Below are positions 34,988 through 44,688 of a stretch of DNA of 64,000 bases, one piece after another. Under the pieces are notes generated by a model. That model did no database searches. It was not told where the DNA came from and worked only from the letters and a program-made list of their open reading frames with translations. Source of the stretch: Anaspis maculata (taxonomy: Eukaryota; Arthropoda; Insecta; Coleoptera; Scraptiidae); the NCBI GenBank assembly GCA_949128115.1, contig OX421964.1, forward strand, positions 51,686,601-51,750,600, given 5' to 3'. The position numbers and the translations under genes are program-made. The first letter of the stretch is position 1; each line of letters begins with the position of its first letter.

Positions 34988-36572
34988 TGGGTAGTATTAA
35001 TAAAAAAAACAAGCATAAGCATTTGCTTGAATTTCATAGCCGTTGTCAGGGAAAGTTTGCTCAGCAACTCTAAGTAAGCATGAGCAATCTAAGCAAATGC
35101 TCATGCTAATTTTTAGCGCATTTTCCATCTCGATGAAAATCGCTATTGCAACCGCTTTGTCCGTCCGTCCGTCCGTCCGTCCGTCCGTTCCTCGAACTCC
35201 TCCCAAACTAGACGACCTAGCTTTCTAATTTTTTCACTGTTACATAGCTGCCACTCCCAAAGGAGGGCTAGGCTATATTGGATACCCATATTGCGCCGCC
35301 AACATAGAGAAAACCGCCCCCGATAAACTTGAAATAACATAATATTGCACTTTCTACCAGACCTGATGCTCTGGTGTTCTCATTTTTTGAATAATACATA
35401 GTTGCCACTTATAAACGTAAGCCAAGAAACATTCCGTCTTCAATATGCGCCGCCGACATAAAAAAACTGCTAAAAACCGCCCCCAATCACTTTAAAATGA
35501 AAAACATATACCCGAAGACATAGCGATCTGATTCTTTCGGTATATAAATAGCTGACTAAAAATGGGATAGGATAGCCTACTTTTCGTTAGTCGCCGCCCC
35601 CAGATTCCGCCCCCAAACGATAAAAAGTGCAACTTTCATAAATGTTACTGATTGAGACCTTCCCCTTCCCTTAAACATTTAGGAACTGCCAATTCAAATT
35701 GTGCAACATTTTCTCAGCCGAACGCTGCCGCTCCCACACGCCGCCTCCAAAGTGAGAGATGAATGTAAAACATGAACCTGAAGACAAAGCGATCTAGTTC
35801 TTTCACTATATTGATAGCTGACTGAAATTGGAAAAAGATAGGCCACTTTTAATTAGCCGCCGCCTCCAGCTGCCGCCTCCAAACAAAAAAAAATGCAACT
35901 TTCACAATTTTCACTGATTGTCATATTTCCTTAAACATTTAGAAACTCCCAACTTAAACTGTGCAACAGGTACTTTGCCGAATGCTGCCGCCCCCACACG
36001 CTGCCCTCAAAGTGAGAGATGAATGAAAAACATAAACCCGAAGACATAACGATCTAATTCTCTCGCTATATGGATAGCTAACTAAAAATGGAAAAGAATA
36101 GGCTACTTTTGATATGGCGCCGCCTCCAACTTCCACCCCCAAAAGAAAAAAAGTGCAACTTTCAATAATTTCCACTGCAACCAGTGCCACCCCCACACGC
36201 TGCTCTCAAAGTAAGAGATAAATGGGAAACATAAACCCGAAGACAGCGATCTAATTCTTTCGCTATATGGATAGCCGACTAAAAATGGGAAAGAATAGAC
36301 TACTGTTGATTAGTCGCCGCTCCCAGCTCCCGCCCTCAAACAAAAAAATATTGATGAGTGAAAGAATTTTTATTCAAATCTATTTCATATTGGCAAGTAC
36401 CCCATTCTGATAACAAAATATCACAATGAGTTTCGAATGAAGAAAGTGGACAAGGAATGGTGTTTCTCCTTCAACCAAATTTCTTCACGTTCATAATATG
36501 CCTCTTTGAGAAAATGCGCTACTGAGACTCACGCACGTGATGGCATACTCACTTGTTTATTAATACTACCCA
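34988..36572 (+). mobile_element. (GTCY)n element with ~260-bp tandem repeats
   Basis: The ends tgggtagtattaataa and ttaatactaccca are inverse. After a subterminal inverted repeat (agcataagcatttgctt) come a (GTCC)n microsatellite at about 35158-35190, then tandem units with the landmark 'gaagaca...gcgatct' at 35514, 35780, 36040 and 36239 (periods 266, 260 and 199). The end has tgcgctactgag followed by a small hairpin, tcacg-ca-cgtga (36529-36540). The same end motif and hairpin position occur at 2242-2280 and 29350-29385, so all belong to one class. A piece of the ggcaagtacccc repeat lies at about 36340-36420. Confidence 0.62.
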
Positions 36573-36882
36573 GTGTAACAAAAGTATTTAAATACAATTT
36601 ACAAAGTATTTGAATCACAAAAAAGTATTTAAATAACGCAAAAGTTTTTGAATAACGCAAAAGTATTTAAATAAAGCAAAAGTATTTAAATAGCGCAAAA
36701 GTATCTTTGAAAGTATTTGCAAATACTTTTTCAAATAATAAATACTAAATACTTTTGGAAAGTATTTAAATAATAAATACATCTCGTTCCTCCCGAGGAA
36801 TTATTTGAATACTCAGTATTTAAATAAAAAAAGTATTTATTATTTGAAAAGTATTTATAAGTGCAAATAATGCCCAGCTCTG

Positions 36883-37501
36883 CTAGCATGTTACGTAACA
36901 TTGTTTGAAACAGTTTTGTATAACTTTTCACCTTCCACACTTGAAGGAATATAAAATGCAACATGTAACGAGAACCACGCAGAAATGATCAGCTGATGAT
37001 TGCCGCTGGCGGTAAAACACGTTTTTCAAACAATCGTCTCAATTATAAGAGAATCCTTCGCGAAATCCGTAACAATACAATAATTTTAGCTACTTGAAGA
37101 TTTATTAAAAACATAACTGTACAAGTTACATTCATGTATAAATAGTTGAATACCTATATATTTATTATATACTACTTATATATTTTTTGTGATATATAAG
37201 TAGAATTATTTGATTACATTTGGATCCATTGTAGAATTTCAGAATTATTTGCCACCCCTTTAAATTTACAGCCCCGAGGCACGTGCTGTTGGCCCGCTTG
37301 TTGATTTAGGCACGTAAATCCTGATTCCACCCTCATCACTGCCCTCGTCTAGTGATGCCGAGAACATCCTCAACATCATTGTTGCAGTTTTAATATACGG
37401 TGTCTTTAAAGTAATAATGTAGGTATAATAATGTAGATATAGATAATATAATACATGATAATGTGTATTTGTGCATACTTACATGGCATAATGGCATGTG
37501 C
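36883..37501. other. Intergenic sequence with a partial LTR end
   Basis: Apart from the LTR-like end at 37031-37074, no feature is recognised. AT-rich, with 'tatatata'-type runs near 37150-37195. Confidence 0.35.
37031..37074 (+). repeat. LTR 3'-end fragment related to the solo LTR
   Basis: The sequence from 'caatcgtctcaattat' to 'cgaaat' and 'cgtaaca' matches the last 45 bases of the LTR at 8731-9241, with small differences. The rest of the LTR is not adjacent, so this is a fragment, perhaps cut by the nearby hAT insertion. Confidence 0.5.
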
Positions 37502-37970
37502 CAGTTAATCGCGAAATGTTTCGTACGGTTGCAACGATCAAATAAGCGAATTCTAGACATTTCAGGCCGCTTCATGCCCCGATGACTTTTTTTGCGGTGG
37601 GCGGGTATCCGTGTAGTCACTGGCAGTACCTCCTTAGCGCCGTCTTAGTAGGCCAAGAGCGACGCCGGGTGATTCCCACACCACTCACCATTTTATGGAC
37701 GCATCAACAGCGAGGTTATTTAGCACCCTTTTTTTCGGTGTCTTTCTCGTTTCACAAATTTTTCCCTTGACGTGACTGCACGGTGGTACACGCCAAGGTA
37801 CTAAAGAGCGCATGAAAATTTTCACCTGGCCCAGGCCGGATTCGAACCCACGATCCCTGGAATTGCTTCCAAAGACGGAGTCCGCCGCGCTACCGGCCTG
37901 GTTACCCGATGACTTGACATCGCCGATTTGATAATAATTGCAATCGTACGAAACATTTCGCGATTAACTG
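37502..37970. mobile_element. Foldback MITE, family with variable arms (copy 2, interrupted)
   Basis: The ends cagttaatcgcgaaatg and its inverse bound the element. The core matches 16809-16958 ('gcgaattct', 'acatttcaggc', 'cccgatgacttgacatcgcc'), but the arms do not. It is split by a SINE at 37589-37904. Its right end overlaps the 8-bp target site of the next element. Confidence 0.75.
37589..37904 (-). mobile_element. tRNA-derived SINE
   Basis: The minus-strand head (37904 downward) has an A-box-like TAGCGCGGCGG (37882-37892) and a B box GGTTCGAATCC (37838-37848), the split RNA polymerase III promoter of tRNA genes. It then runs about 250 bp to a short A-rich tail (T run at 37589-37593 on the plus strand). 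The 11-bp sequence cccgatgactt flanks both sides (37578-37588 and 37905-37915), the signature of LINE-driven insertion. The tRNA part does not fold into a proper cloverleaf with a terminator, so it is not a tRNA gene. Confidence 0.78.
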
Positions 37971-37974
37971 TATG

Positions 37975-38961
37975 CAGGAGCGGACTGGACAGGGGGGCTA
38001 GGGGGCGATCACCCCCGGGGTCACTTACACCGGCGGGGCCGAATTTTCGTCCCTTTTTTCTGTAAAATAATAATTGTCGGCCCCCTTTTCTTTTGTGCAT
38101 TTGAGTCGGAAAAAAGTAAACATTCCTAAAGCCCCTTGTTTTAATTTTCATCATTTGGCATTGGCCTCGTGTCCTTTTTATTTTTGCTTCCATTACATTA
38201 CAGTGAAAAACTGCAAAAAAATTCTGCGTCTCATTAGGTATCTTTGGCAACTGTACCCTCTATCTTCTTATGCATGCTACGTCCCAACGAGAAATGCACC
38301 AAATTTTAATTATTTTAGCTTATGTCTTGACTCTTTTCCGGGATCATTTTGGGGCTGAAAGCTTGAATGATAGGAATGTGTAATATCATTATGCAATAAT
38401 GATTATGGAATGTTAATGTTATAGTTGTTTTGTTATTGATTTGTGCCTTGAAAAATTCTTGGTTGACCCCGTCCAGTTCTTCTTGCATTGAATCAAAAGA
38501 AAAAAGATCTTGCTTGATCTTGAACCAAACCTGTCGGACCAATTCCGCCGCCTCCAACAGTTGTAATTCATTATTTTTTTGACGTAAAACTTAGAAGACG
38601 AATAGTTGTGTTCTACTGATCAGTTTAGAACAGTTTCTATTTTTTTGCGCCTGCTGCGCCTTGCTCCCTCCCCCCTGAAACCCTGCGTCCCATATTATCA
38701 GCAAAAAACATAAAAATCGACGATCCTCCCTTTCTATACCGGGGTGTTTTTTAATAAACTATCCAAAATATAAAATTTACATGGATCCGATCAATTAATT
38801 ATTTTTTTATGATGAAAAATGTGGTTATTATTATCATTACTATTATTATTTTTGAAATATTTCTGCCTGCGGCGCAGTTTGCTTAGCTCGCCTTTTCTGA
38901 CGACCATTTTTCACATTTACTTTATTAGCCTCCGGGGCCAATCCCATGCAGTCCGCCCCTG
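37975..38961. mobile_element. hAT-like element, 0.99 kb, with 8-bp target duplication
   Basis: The ends caggagcggactg and cagtccgcccctg are inverse with one mismatch. Both sides carry actgtatg (37967-37974 and 38962-38969), an exact 8-bp duplication as for hAT. The interior has C- and T-rich runs and short frames (for example 38074-38358) without a transposase motif. Non-autonomous. Confidence 0.8.
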
Positions 38962-38969
38962 ACTGTATG

Positions 38970-39941
38970 TAACGTATGGTCCGAAAGTTTTGGGAAATTG
39001 TTTAAGGCTGATAACTTTTTCCGAAGAGTCTTCATTTTTCAACTTGATATTGCAAAAAATAACATCATATACTTATAACAATAACAAATTCATATACCTA
39101 CAACACAATGATAATGGACCATTATCTTCTATGGATCTCAATTATCTTTCATCATTCTCTGGACAACAGCAATATCAATTTCTCCAATGCGAAATGCTCT
39201 AATGTTTTCGAAAAATGCGACGCCGTAATGGGGTATCTACTTGCCCTTTTTTTATTGGCTTAATCGATAGAATGGCTAAAAATAATGTACCCGTATTTTT
39301 TCTTTTTTTCTAAATTCCAAAAGTTGTGGCCGTAATGCGTGTTCAAAAAATATATTTGTGACGTCACAAATATACTAAAAACTGAACAAACAGCACTGTT
39401 GGATTGAAAACTCAAAAAACTGTTAGAGGGGCACCACTATATTTGAAAAATACAGATATGAATAGCTTAATGAAATTTCCCCACTTTTACCAACCCTTTG
39501 AAAAAAAAAAAAAAAAAAAAAGAATCTTCCCAATCAATGGATACATTTTCCGGAAATTTTTAGGAAATACTTTTTATCACTCTTATTGACGATTAAAAGT
39601 ATTTTCAGTCAAATCTATCTCACTGGCAAGTACCCCCCATCCCTTGTCGTGTACTTTTCTGCTCAATACTCACAAAAAATCTTATATTGGTCGAGCTGCG
39701 GTGCATTGGGAGGCAGAAGCTTAGAAAAATTGATCCTGCTGTTGTCCAGAGAATGATCGAACATGGCAGAAGAAAATTAAGAGCCATCAAAGATGATGGC
39801 CCATCTTCAATATGTTGAATATGAATTTGTTATTGTTATAGATGATGTTAGTTTCTGCAATATCAAGTTACAAAATTAAAACTATCCAAAAAGAGTTATT
39901 AGCTTTTAAAAAAATTCCCAAAATTTTTGGACCATACGTTA
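38970..39941. mobile_element. Palindromic-ended element TAACGTATGG, copy 2 (with insert)
   Basis: The ends and interior match 25335-25911 on the same strand (for example 'ttgggaaattgtt', 'cagagaatgatcgaaca'). It starts directly after the target site of the hAT-like element. The extra length is due to the ggcaagtacccc insert at 39230-39636. Confidence 0.75.
39230..39636. mobile_element. Insert with ggggtatctacttgcc / ggcaagtacccc ends
   Basis: Comparison with the uninterrupted copy at 25335-25911 shows this block replaces or interrupts the segment near 'gacgcc' and 'catcccttgtcgt'. The ends ggggta-tacttgcc and ggcaagtacccc are imperfect inverse. Its right half (a run of about 20 A at 39503-39522, then 'aaaagtattttcagtcaaatctatct') recurs at 62505-62656 and in part at 36340-36420, so it is a dispersed family. 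Confidence 0.65.
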
Positions 39942-40163
39942 TGAGGACAGTTTCTCACTATTAAGGGCAAACAACTTACTAAAGGCGTTGAGTCTGAGGG
40001 TTGGCCCAGAAGCGTAAACACGTCTCTGCACAGCATATAAATATTTGGCTAATAGGTTATGTATTCGGAGCTTTATTCGGCGATAGAAATGCCGGCTCTA
40101 AGACCCAGTACTTCTGTTGAAGTTGAACTTCCGTTCAATAAAACTCGGTTTAGTTGTCATAGA

Positions 40164-41126
40164 ATAGAGCACAAGAGGTACTGCTCAGCCGTGTTTTTGG
40201 ACGTGAGCCAGGCCTTTGACAAGGTCTGGCATACTGGTTTGATGTACAAGCTTAAGAAGACCCTGCCGGCTTCCTACTATCTGAGATTGAAATCATACCT
40301 ATCCAACAGATACTTCTACGTCAAACAAGGAGACGAGTACACCAGACTTTACCCCATCAATGCGGGCGTTCCTCAGGGCAGTGTCCTGGGACCGATTCTA
40401 TACTTACTTTTCACTGCTGACCTAACGACCACAAGAACGACAATGACAGCGACATTTGCTGACGACACCGCCGTGCTCGTTTCACACGTGGATCCAGTGT
40501 CAGCATCAAGAAACCTTCAAATAAACCTTAACAAGATCGAGAAATGGTTAAGAAAGTGGCTAATCAGTGTCACTTCGCCATCGGTTCGTGTCACATTCAC
40601 AGCGAGAGGAGAGACGTGCCCACCAGTGAAGCTAAACGACGTACCAATACCACAGACAGACGACGCAAAATATTTGGGCATGCATTTGGACCGAAGACTC
40701 ACATGGAAGAAACACATTTTCACGAAGAGAAAACAGCTTGGTCTCAAGTTCCGTCAAATGTACTGGTTGATGGGTAGAAGGTCACAGATGTCAATTGAAA
40801 ACAAAATCTTGCTTTACAAGAGCATAATCAAGCCAATATGGACCTACGGTATACAACTGTGGGGATCTGCTGCCGAATCCAATCTGGAAATTCTCCAGAG
40901 GTTCCAGAACAAGATTTTGCGAGTGGTAGTCGACGCTCCAAGATACATGCCCAACAGGATCATCCAACAAGACATTCCAATCCCGTCCATCAAAGAAGAA
41001 ATCAAGAACCACAGCGTGAAATATCGAGAAAGAATGGCAGCACATCCGAACACACACGCCAATAAACTTTTCAATAGAAGTAACGAAACTCGCAGACTTA
41101 AAGATTCAAACCAAGTGATCTGGTGA
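40164..41126 (+). CDS. Reverse transcriptase fragment (jockey-clade LINE ORF2)
   Basis: About 320 residues are open without a stop. In order: motif A AVFLDVSQAFDKVWH (catalytic Asp), the motif GVPQGSVLGPILYLLF, motif C TFADDTAVL (FADD instead of YADD, usual in jockey relatives), then KYLGMHLDRRLTWKKH and the thumb/connection region with LLYKSIIKPIWTYGIQLWG. The C-terminal cysteine knuckle is absent, as in the jockey group. The first fingers motifs and the endonuclease are lost through 5' truncation, so it cannot act alone. The undamaged frame says the insertion is recent. It ends at a TGA at 41124-41126. Confidence 0.9.
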   Translation: MEHKRYCSAVFLDVSQAFDKVWHTGLMYKLKKTLPASYYLRLKSYLSNRYFYVKQGDEYTRLYPINAGVPQGSVLGPILYLLFTADLTTTRTTMTATFADDTAVLVSHVDPVSASRNLQINLNKIEKWLRKWLISVTSPSVRVTFTARGETCPPVKLNDVPIPQTDDAKYLGMHLDRRLTWKKHIFTKRKQLGLKFRQMYWLMGRRSQMSIENKILLYKSIIKPIWTYGIQLWGSAAESNLEILQRFQNKILRVVVDAPRYMPNRIIQQDIPIPSIKEEIKNHSVKYRERMAAHPNTHANKLFNRSNETRRLKDSNQVIW

Positions 41127-41360
41127 ACAGATTTAACCAGTCGTGATTGAGAATGCTCTATCTGTGATAAAGTTCTGTGATACTGTATTATAATAATACC
41201 CATTAGGTTGATATATTTGTGTTCGATATGTTTATTGAATTAATTTGTAATGCAGTACGTTCAGTGGAATGTACTGTACAGGTCAGTTCATTTTTATCGA
41301 AACAAACGCTTATTGTCTGAATAGACAGATTGCTGTAATCGTGGAGTTAATTAAAAAAAA
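40164..41360 (+). mobile_element. 5'-truncated jockey-like LINE insertion with 12-bp target duplication
   Basis: The identical 12 bases agttgtcataga stand at 40152-40163 and 41361-41372. Between them are a reverse-transcriptase frame, a 3' UTR of about 230 bp and an A-run (41353-41360 or a little more). This is target-primed insertion of a non-LTR element that lost its 5' part (no endonuclease, no gag). Upstream bases belong to the host sequence, so the apparent start codon at 40059 is accidental. Confidence 0.85.
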
Positions 41361-41372
41361 AGTTGTCATAGA

Positions 41373-44300
41373 TTTAATTGTGTCAACATTTCTCTCCTCA
41401 GTAATAAATCCAAGTTTTACTAAACAAAAGTTCAACTGAGCTGCTAATAACCTTCAATGGTTGATGCAGCATTGTAAATGTAATTAAAAAAAAAAGTTCA
41501 ACTCCAACTCCAATTGAAGTACTGAGCCTAACAAATACGAGTATGTATTACAATAAAAACGGGGAGTGCTCAAAAGAAAGGAGGGTGACAATACATCTTT
41601 ATAAACGTGTGTATATACTGTTTTATCTACTTTGCCTCAATAATTGCTCGGAAATTCCTTATTTTAACTGCTAAAAATAGAAATGTTTGACAATAAGTGA
41701 CACTTCCCGACTGTCGTTCGTCTACCTTCCAGTAGCAATAAATTGTTTCTATTGGTTGAAAAACGTTTCAACAACATGCTCTTTTTTGACACCACTTTTA
41801 GTATCTAGGTGTACCACATTGCTAAACCAGAGTAGATAATAGCTATTTACGATACGAGTGTTAAAAGTGACAGGTATTATTTTGTTGAGTAGAGCAACCC
41901 CGCGAACAAAATAAGACACTTTTAACGCGTGTATCGTACAAGATTTTATCTACAATAGTCTTTGAAATGTTTGGTAAATGTCAGAATTTATTGAAAATAT
42001 GACAGGAACGCGCAGAATCATCATTTTTTCACGTTGCCCATGACGACGTGTTAAAAGTGACGGGTATTATTTAACGCTTGTAGATAATAGTATATTATTA
42101 TACGAGTTTAATAAGACGTAATATTTCCATACGACTGGTCCAAAGGAAGGAATGTGACAATACGTCTTATTAAGCGAGTGTAATATACTGAATATTTTAT
42201 CTTCTTTCCCCTAATAATTTTTCAGAAATTCGAAATTCTAATAGATTGTTTCTATTGGTTGAAAATCGGTCAAACAATATACTTCTTTTGTCACCGACAC
42301 TGAAGTATCTCAAAGTGTCCATTGTTAAACTCAAATAGATAAATAATGTATAATCTATTAATGCTATGTTGGTGGCAGAATTATGACTTACCATCAAAAA
42401 TAAATATTAACCACTGGAATTAAACTCCTATTTATTATACAGGGTGTCAGAAACCTCGAAAATTATTATTCTTCAAGATGCCTCCAAACCATTCGGTTGA
42501 TGCCTCAAGTAGACATCATGGTTTTCAGTGGGTATAGTAAAAAAGTGTACTTCTAGTTCGCATTTCTCTGCTTTGTGCTTTTTTGCTTGAATAATGAGCG
42601 ATGAAAAAGGTGACAGTGACACACAGCATTTATCTAGGCAACGGAGGTGGAGTCTCCTCACTTCTGTCGAAAGATTAAGGCGTAACAGCCCGCCTAAAGC
42701 TCGGTAGATTTGAAATCGTTCGTGAAAGTAACCACTTTCAAGGCGGATTTTGAAACATTTGGAAAACATTTTTTCGAATATTCACGAAAAGTGGTCTTGT
42801 TATTAGGGCTCTACATCCGGTTAATATTATTTGTTTAAATGTTTTCTGATGGTGGTTACTACCCTATTAAAAGAGGTCTGTAAAAGTCCAGCAGCTTCGC
42901 TCATCAATCTGGCATGCTATCGAACGGCTCCTCCGCCAATTGTACGGGTTTGTGGCTTATACTCTAGTCGGAGTCTCTGGGTTTATGGTCTATCCCCCAG
43001 TCGGAGTTCCCAGCGTAGGTATATTGTAACAATCTTCCAAATGGTTCAACATATCGATTTTCTTTTCGCTAATCAGATTTTTCCTGTTTCAACTCGCATT
43101 TGAGGACGATCATTCCGGGGTGTTTTTGAAAATTGTGAATTGGAGTTAGATATGGAAGCGGAAACGTACGCCCTCGACTTGATCCATCTTTTAGCGTTGC
43201 CCGGCCGCGTGACCGCATCAGAAGTGCAATTTGAGTCAAGTCGCGGACATACGTTCATAGTTTAACAGCTAACTGCAATTTATAATTGAAAAAAAAAACA
43301 ACAGGCGTAAACAATTTTCAACAACAAATATCGAGACAAATATGCACATGTCCAAGTACTTATACTACCTATACTAGCGGATTTTAAAATTACAAATCTC
43401 TTATTGGTGGAATGATTTTCATGAAATTTGGGGCTTAGGTACTCTCACGTTTTATATACAGGGTGCTTCTGGTTTCAGTAAAAAAAAACTTTCAAGCTCA
43501 ACAGATAATCAAGAGAATATTTTGCAACAAGCTGAAGTAGGTATTTTCAACTATGTATTTATTTTCCTCCCAAACATTCGCAGTTTTGTTTAGTTTTGCA
43601 TTAATTTTAATTCGAAAACTCCATGAAAATAATTCGCTTGAAAGAATTTGTCTTCAGTTAGCTACATCGAGAACTATACATTAACAAACTTCAAACTTAG
43701 TGCAGTCAAATCTCCCCTTTATGAAGGGAATGAGATGTTCAATTTCCATAAGTGGAACTGATGAAATGCTCATGCCATACGACGCTCAAGACATTTTCAG
43801 CAGCAATTTTCAGTGAATGTTTATTTAAAGCTTCTGCCTTAAACGATTTAATTGGGTGGCTCTTAATTTGATGGATTTTCCATTGGCAGTAGTGCAAAAA
43901 TATGAGTCCTTCGCGCTTCCACAATTCCTTAATGAGAAGAGCACCTCAACAATAAATTTCCAGGAAACTGCAACGGTGAACGTGCATCACTATGAAGACA
44001 GGAGCCATGGCCTGCGCGGTCCAATGACATGAATCCTCTAGATTATTAGCCGTGAGCTCAGTTGTGAACTTTTTTATGATGCGAAAAAGTTCTGAGCATG
44101 ATTGTTTTCATGGTTTTTTAGGCAATATTCGGCTTCCACTAATGCCGACCAAGTGGCACAAATCTCCTGGTTCATGAAGTAGGTTTTCATAACCTCCATT
44201 ATTACCAAGGTGACCATGCATACCTAATATTGACAAACAAGAATTTCGTATGCATGCCTTACGGTCATTATTCGAAAATACTTTGAATTTCGATTCGAAA

Positions 44301-44618
44301 GGCCCACCAGTGACGTTCAGTAGGTCCATTTCGAAATAATGTAGGTATGTTTCCATTGAAGTAATTCCGGAGTACACGCCACTGGTGGCGGGGGCCTCTC
44401 AAAATACAAAGAAAGTTCCCAAATAATGACCCTACATAGGTAAAGCATGCATAGGAAATTTTGTTTTATTTAAAGCCCTATTCTTGAAGTTATGACAAAA
44501 TAGAGAAATAGCATTTCCTCTCGGAATCTATCTAAAATTCCGAAATCTAGGAAATACGAGCATAAAGGAAGGTATGGTGCATGGTGTACCTATGTGTGTA
44601 TGATGAAAAATCACTCAC
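41373..44618. other. Intergenic or intronic sequence with diverged direct repeats
   Basis: 41571-41960 and 42135-42330 share order and landmarks ('gtgacaatac...tctt', 'ttgtttctattggttgaaaa'), so a unit of about 550 bp is duplicated and decayed. 41838-41960 is a small palindrome around 'gtgttaaaagtgac'. Terminal-type motifs tacagggtg occur at about 42440 and 43445 without a clear partner. No exon found; frames such as 42831-43258 have no known motif. Confidence 0.35.
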
Positions 44619-44688
44619 CTATGTAACCTGATGTAATTTGGCGAATGCCCAGCAATATCAAAATCCATAACACGAGACCTCCAGACAT
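44619..44688 (-). CDS. Candidate first coding exon: signal peptide
   Basis: A minus-strand ATG at 44688-44686 opens MSGGLVLWILILLGIRQITS, followed by GYI and 1 base of the next codon, at a strong donor G|gtgagtg (44618). The peptide has a hydrophobic core (LVLWILILLGI) and small residues after it, as in cleavable signal peptides. A pyrimidine-rich stretch ending cttcttccag near 44981-44990 could close a 5' UTR intron. The exon ends in phase 1; the CUB exon at 4493-4684 begins with the 2 bases needed to complete the codon. Joining them across about 40 kb is possible but unproved. The overlapping plus-strand frame at 44700-45032 is read as chance. Confidence 0.35.

Larger units (their letters stand above)
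33816..36882. mobile_element. hAT-like element, 3.07 kb, with 8-bp target duplication
   Basis: The left end cagagctgggcaaaatac and right end tgcccagctctg are inverse. The flanks are ctggcatg (33808-33815) and ctagcatg (36883-36890), an 8-bp duplication with one mismatch, as hAT transposases make. Both subterminal zones are packed with aaagtattt/aaatacttt motifs (33850-34090 and 36590-36860), probably multiple transposase-binding or hairpin-prone sites. The middle is filled by later insertions (34797-34969, 34988-36572). No transposase frame is seen, so it is non-autonomous. Confidence 0.75.

Noticed and set aside
37589..37904. tRNA gene suggested by perfect B box GGTTCGAATCC
   Set aside because: It continues into a 250-bp unrelated body with an A-rich tail and target duplications, and lacks a good cloverleaf. 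It is a SINE.
40059..40163. N-terminal 35 codons of the reverse-transcriptase frame
   Set aside because: They lie outside the 12-bp target duplication and are host sequence that happens to be open in the same frame.
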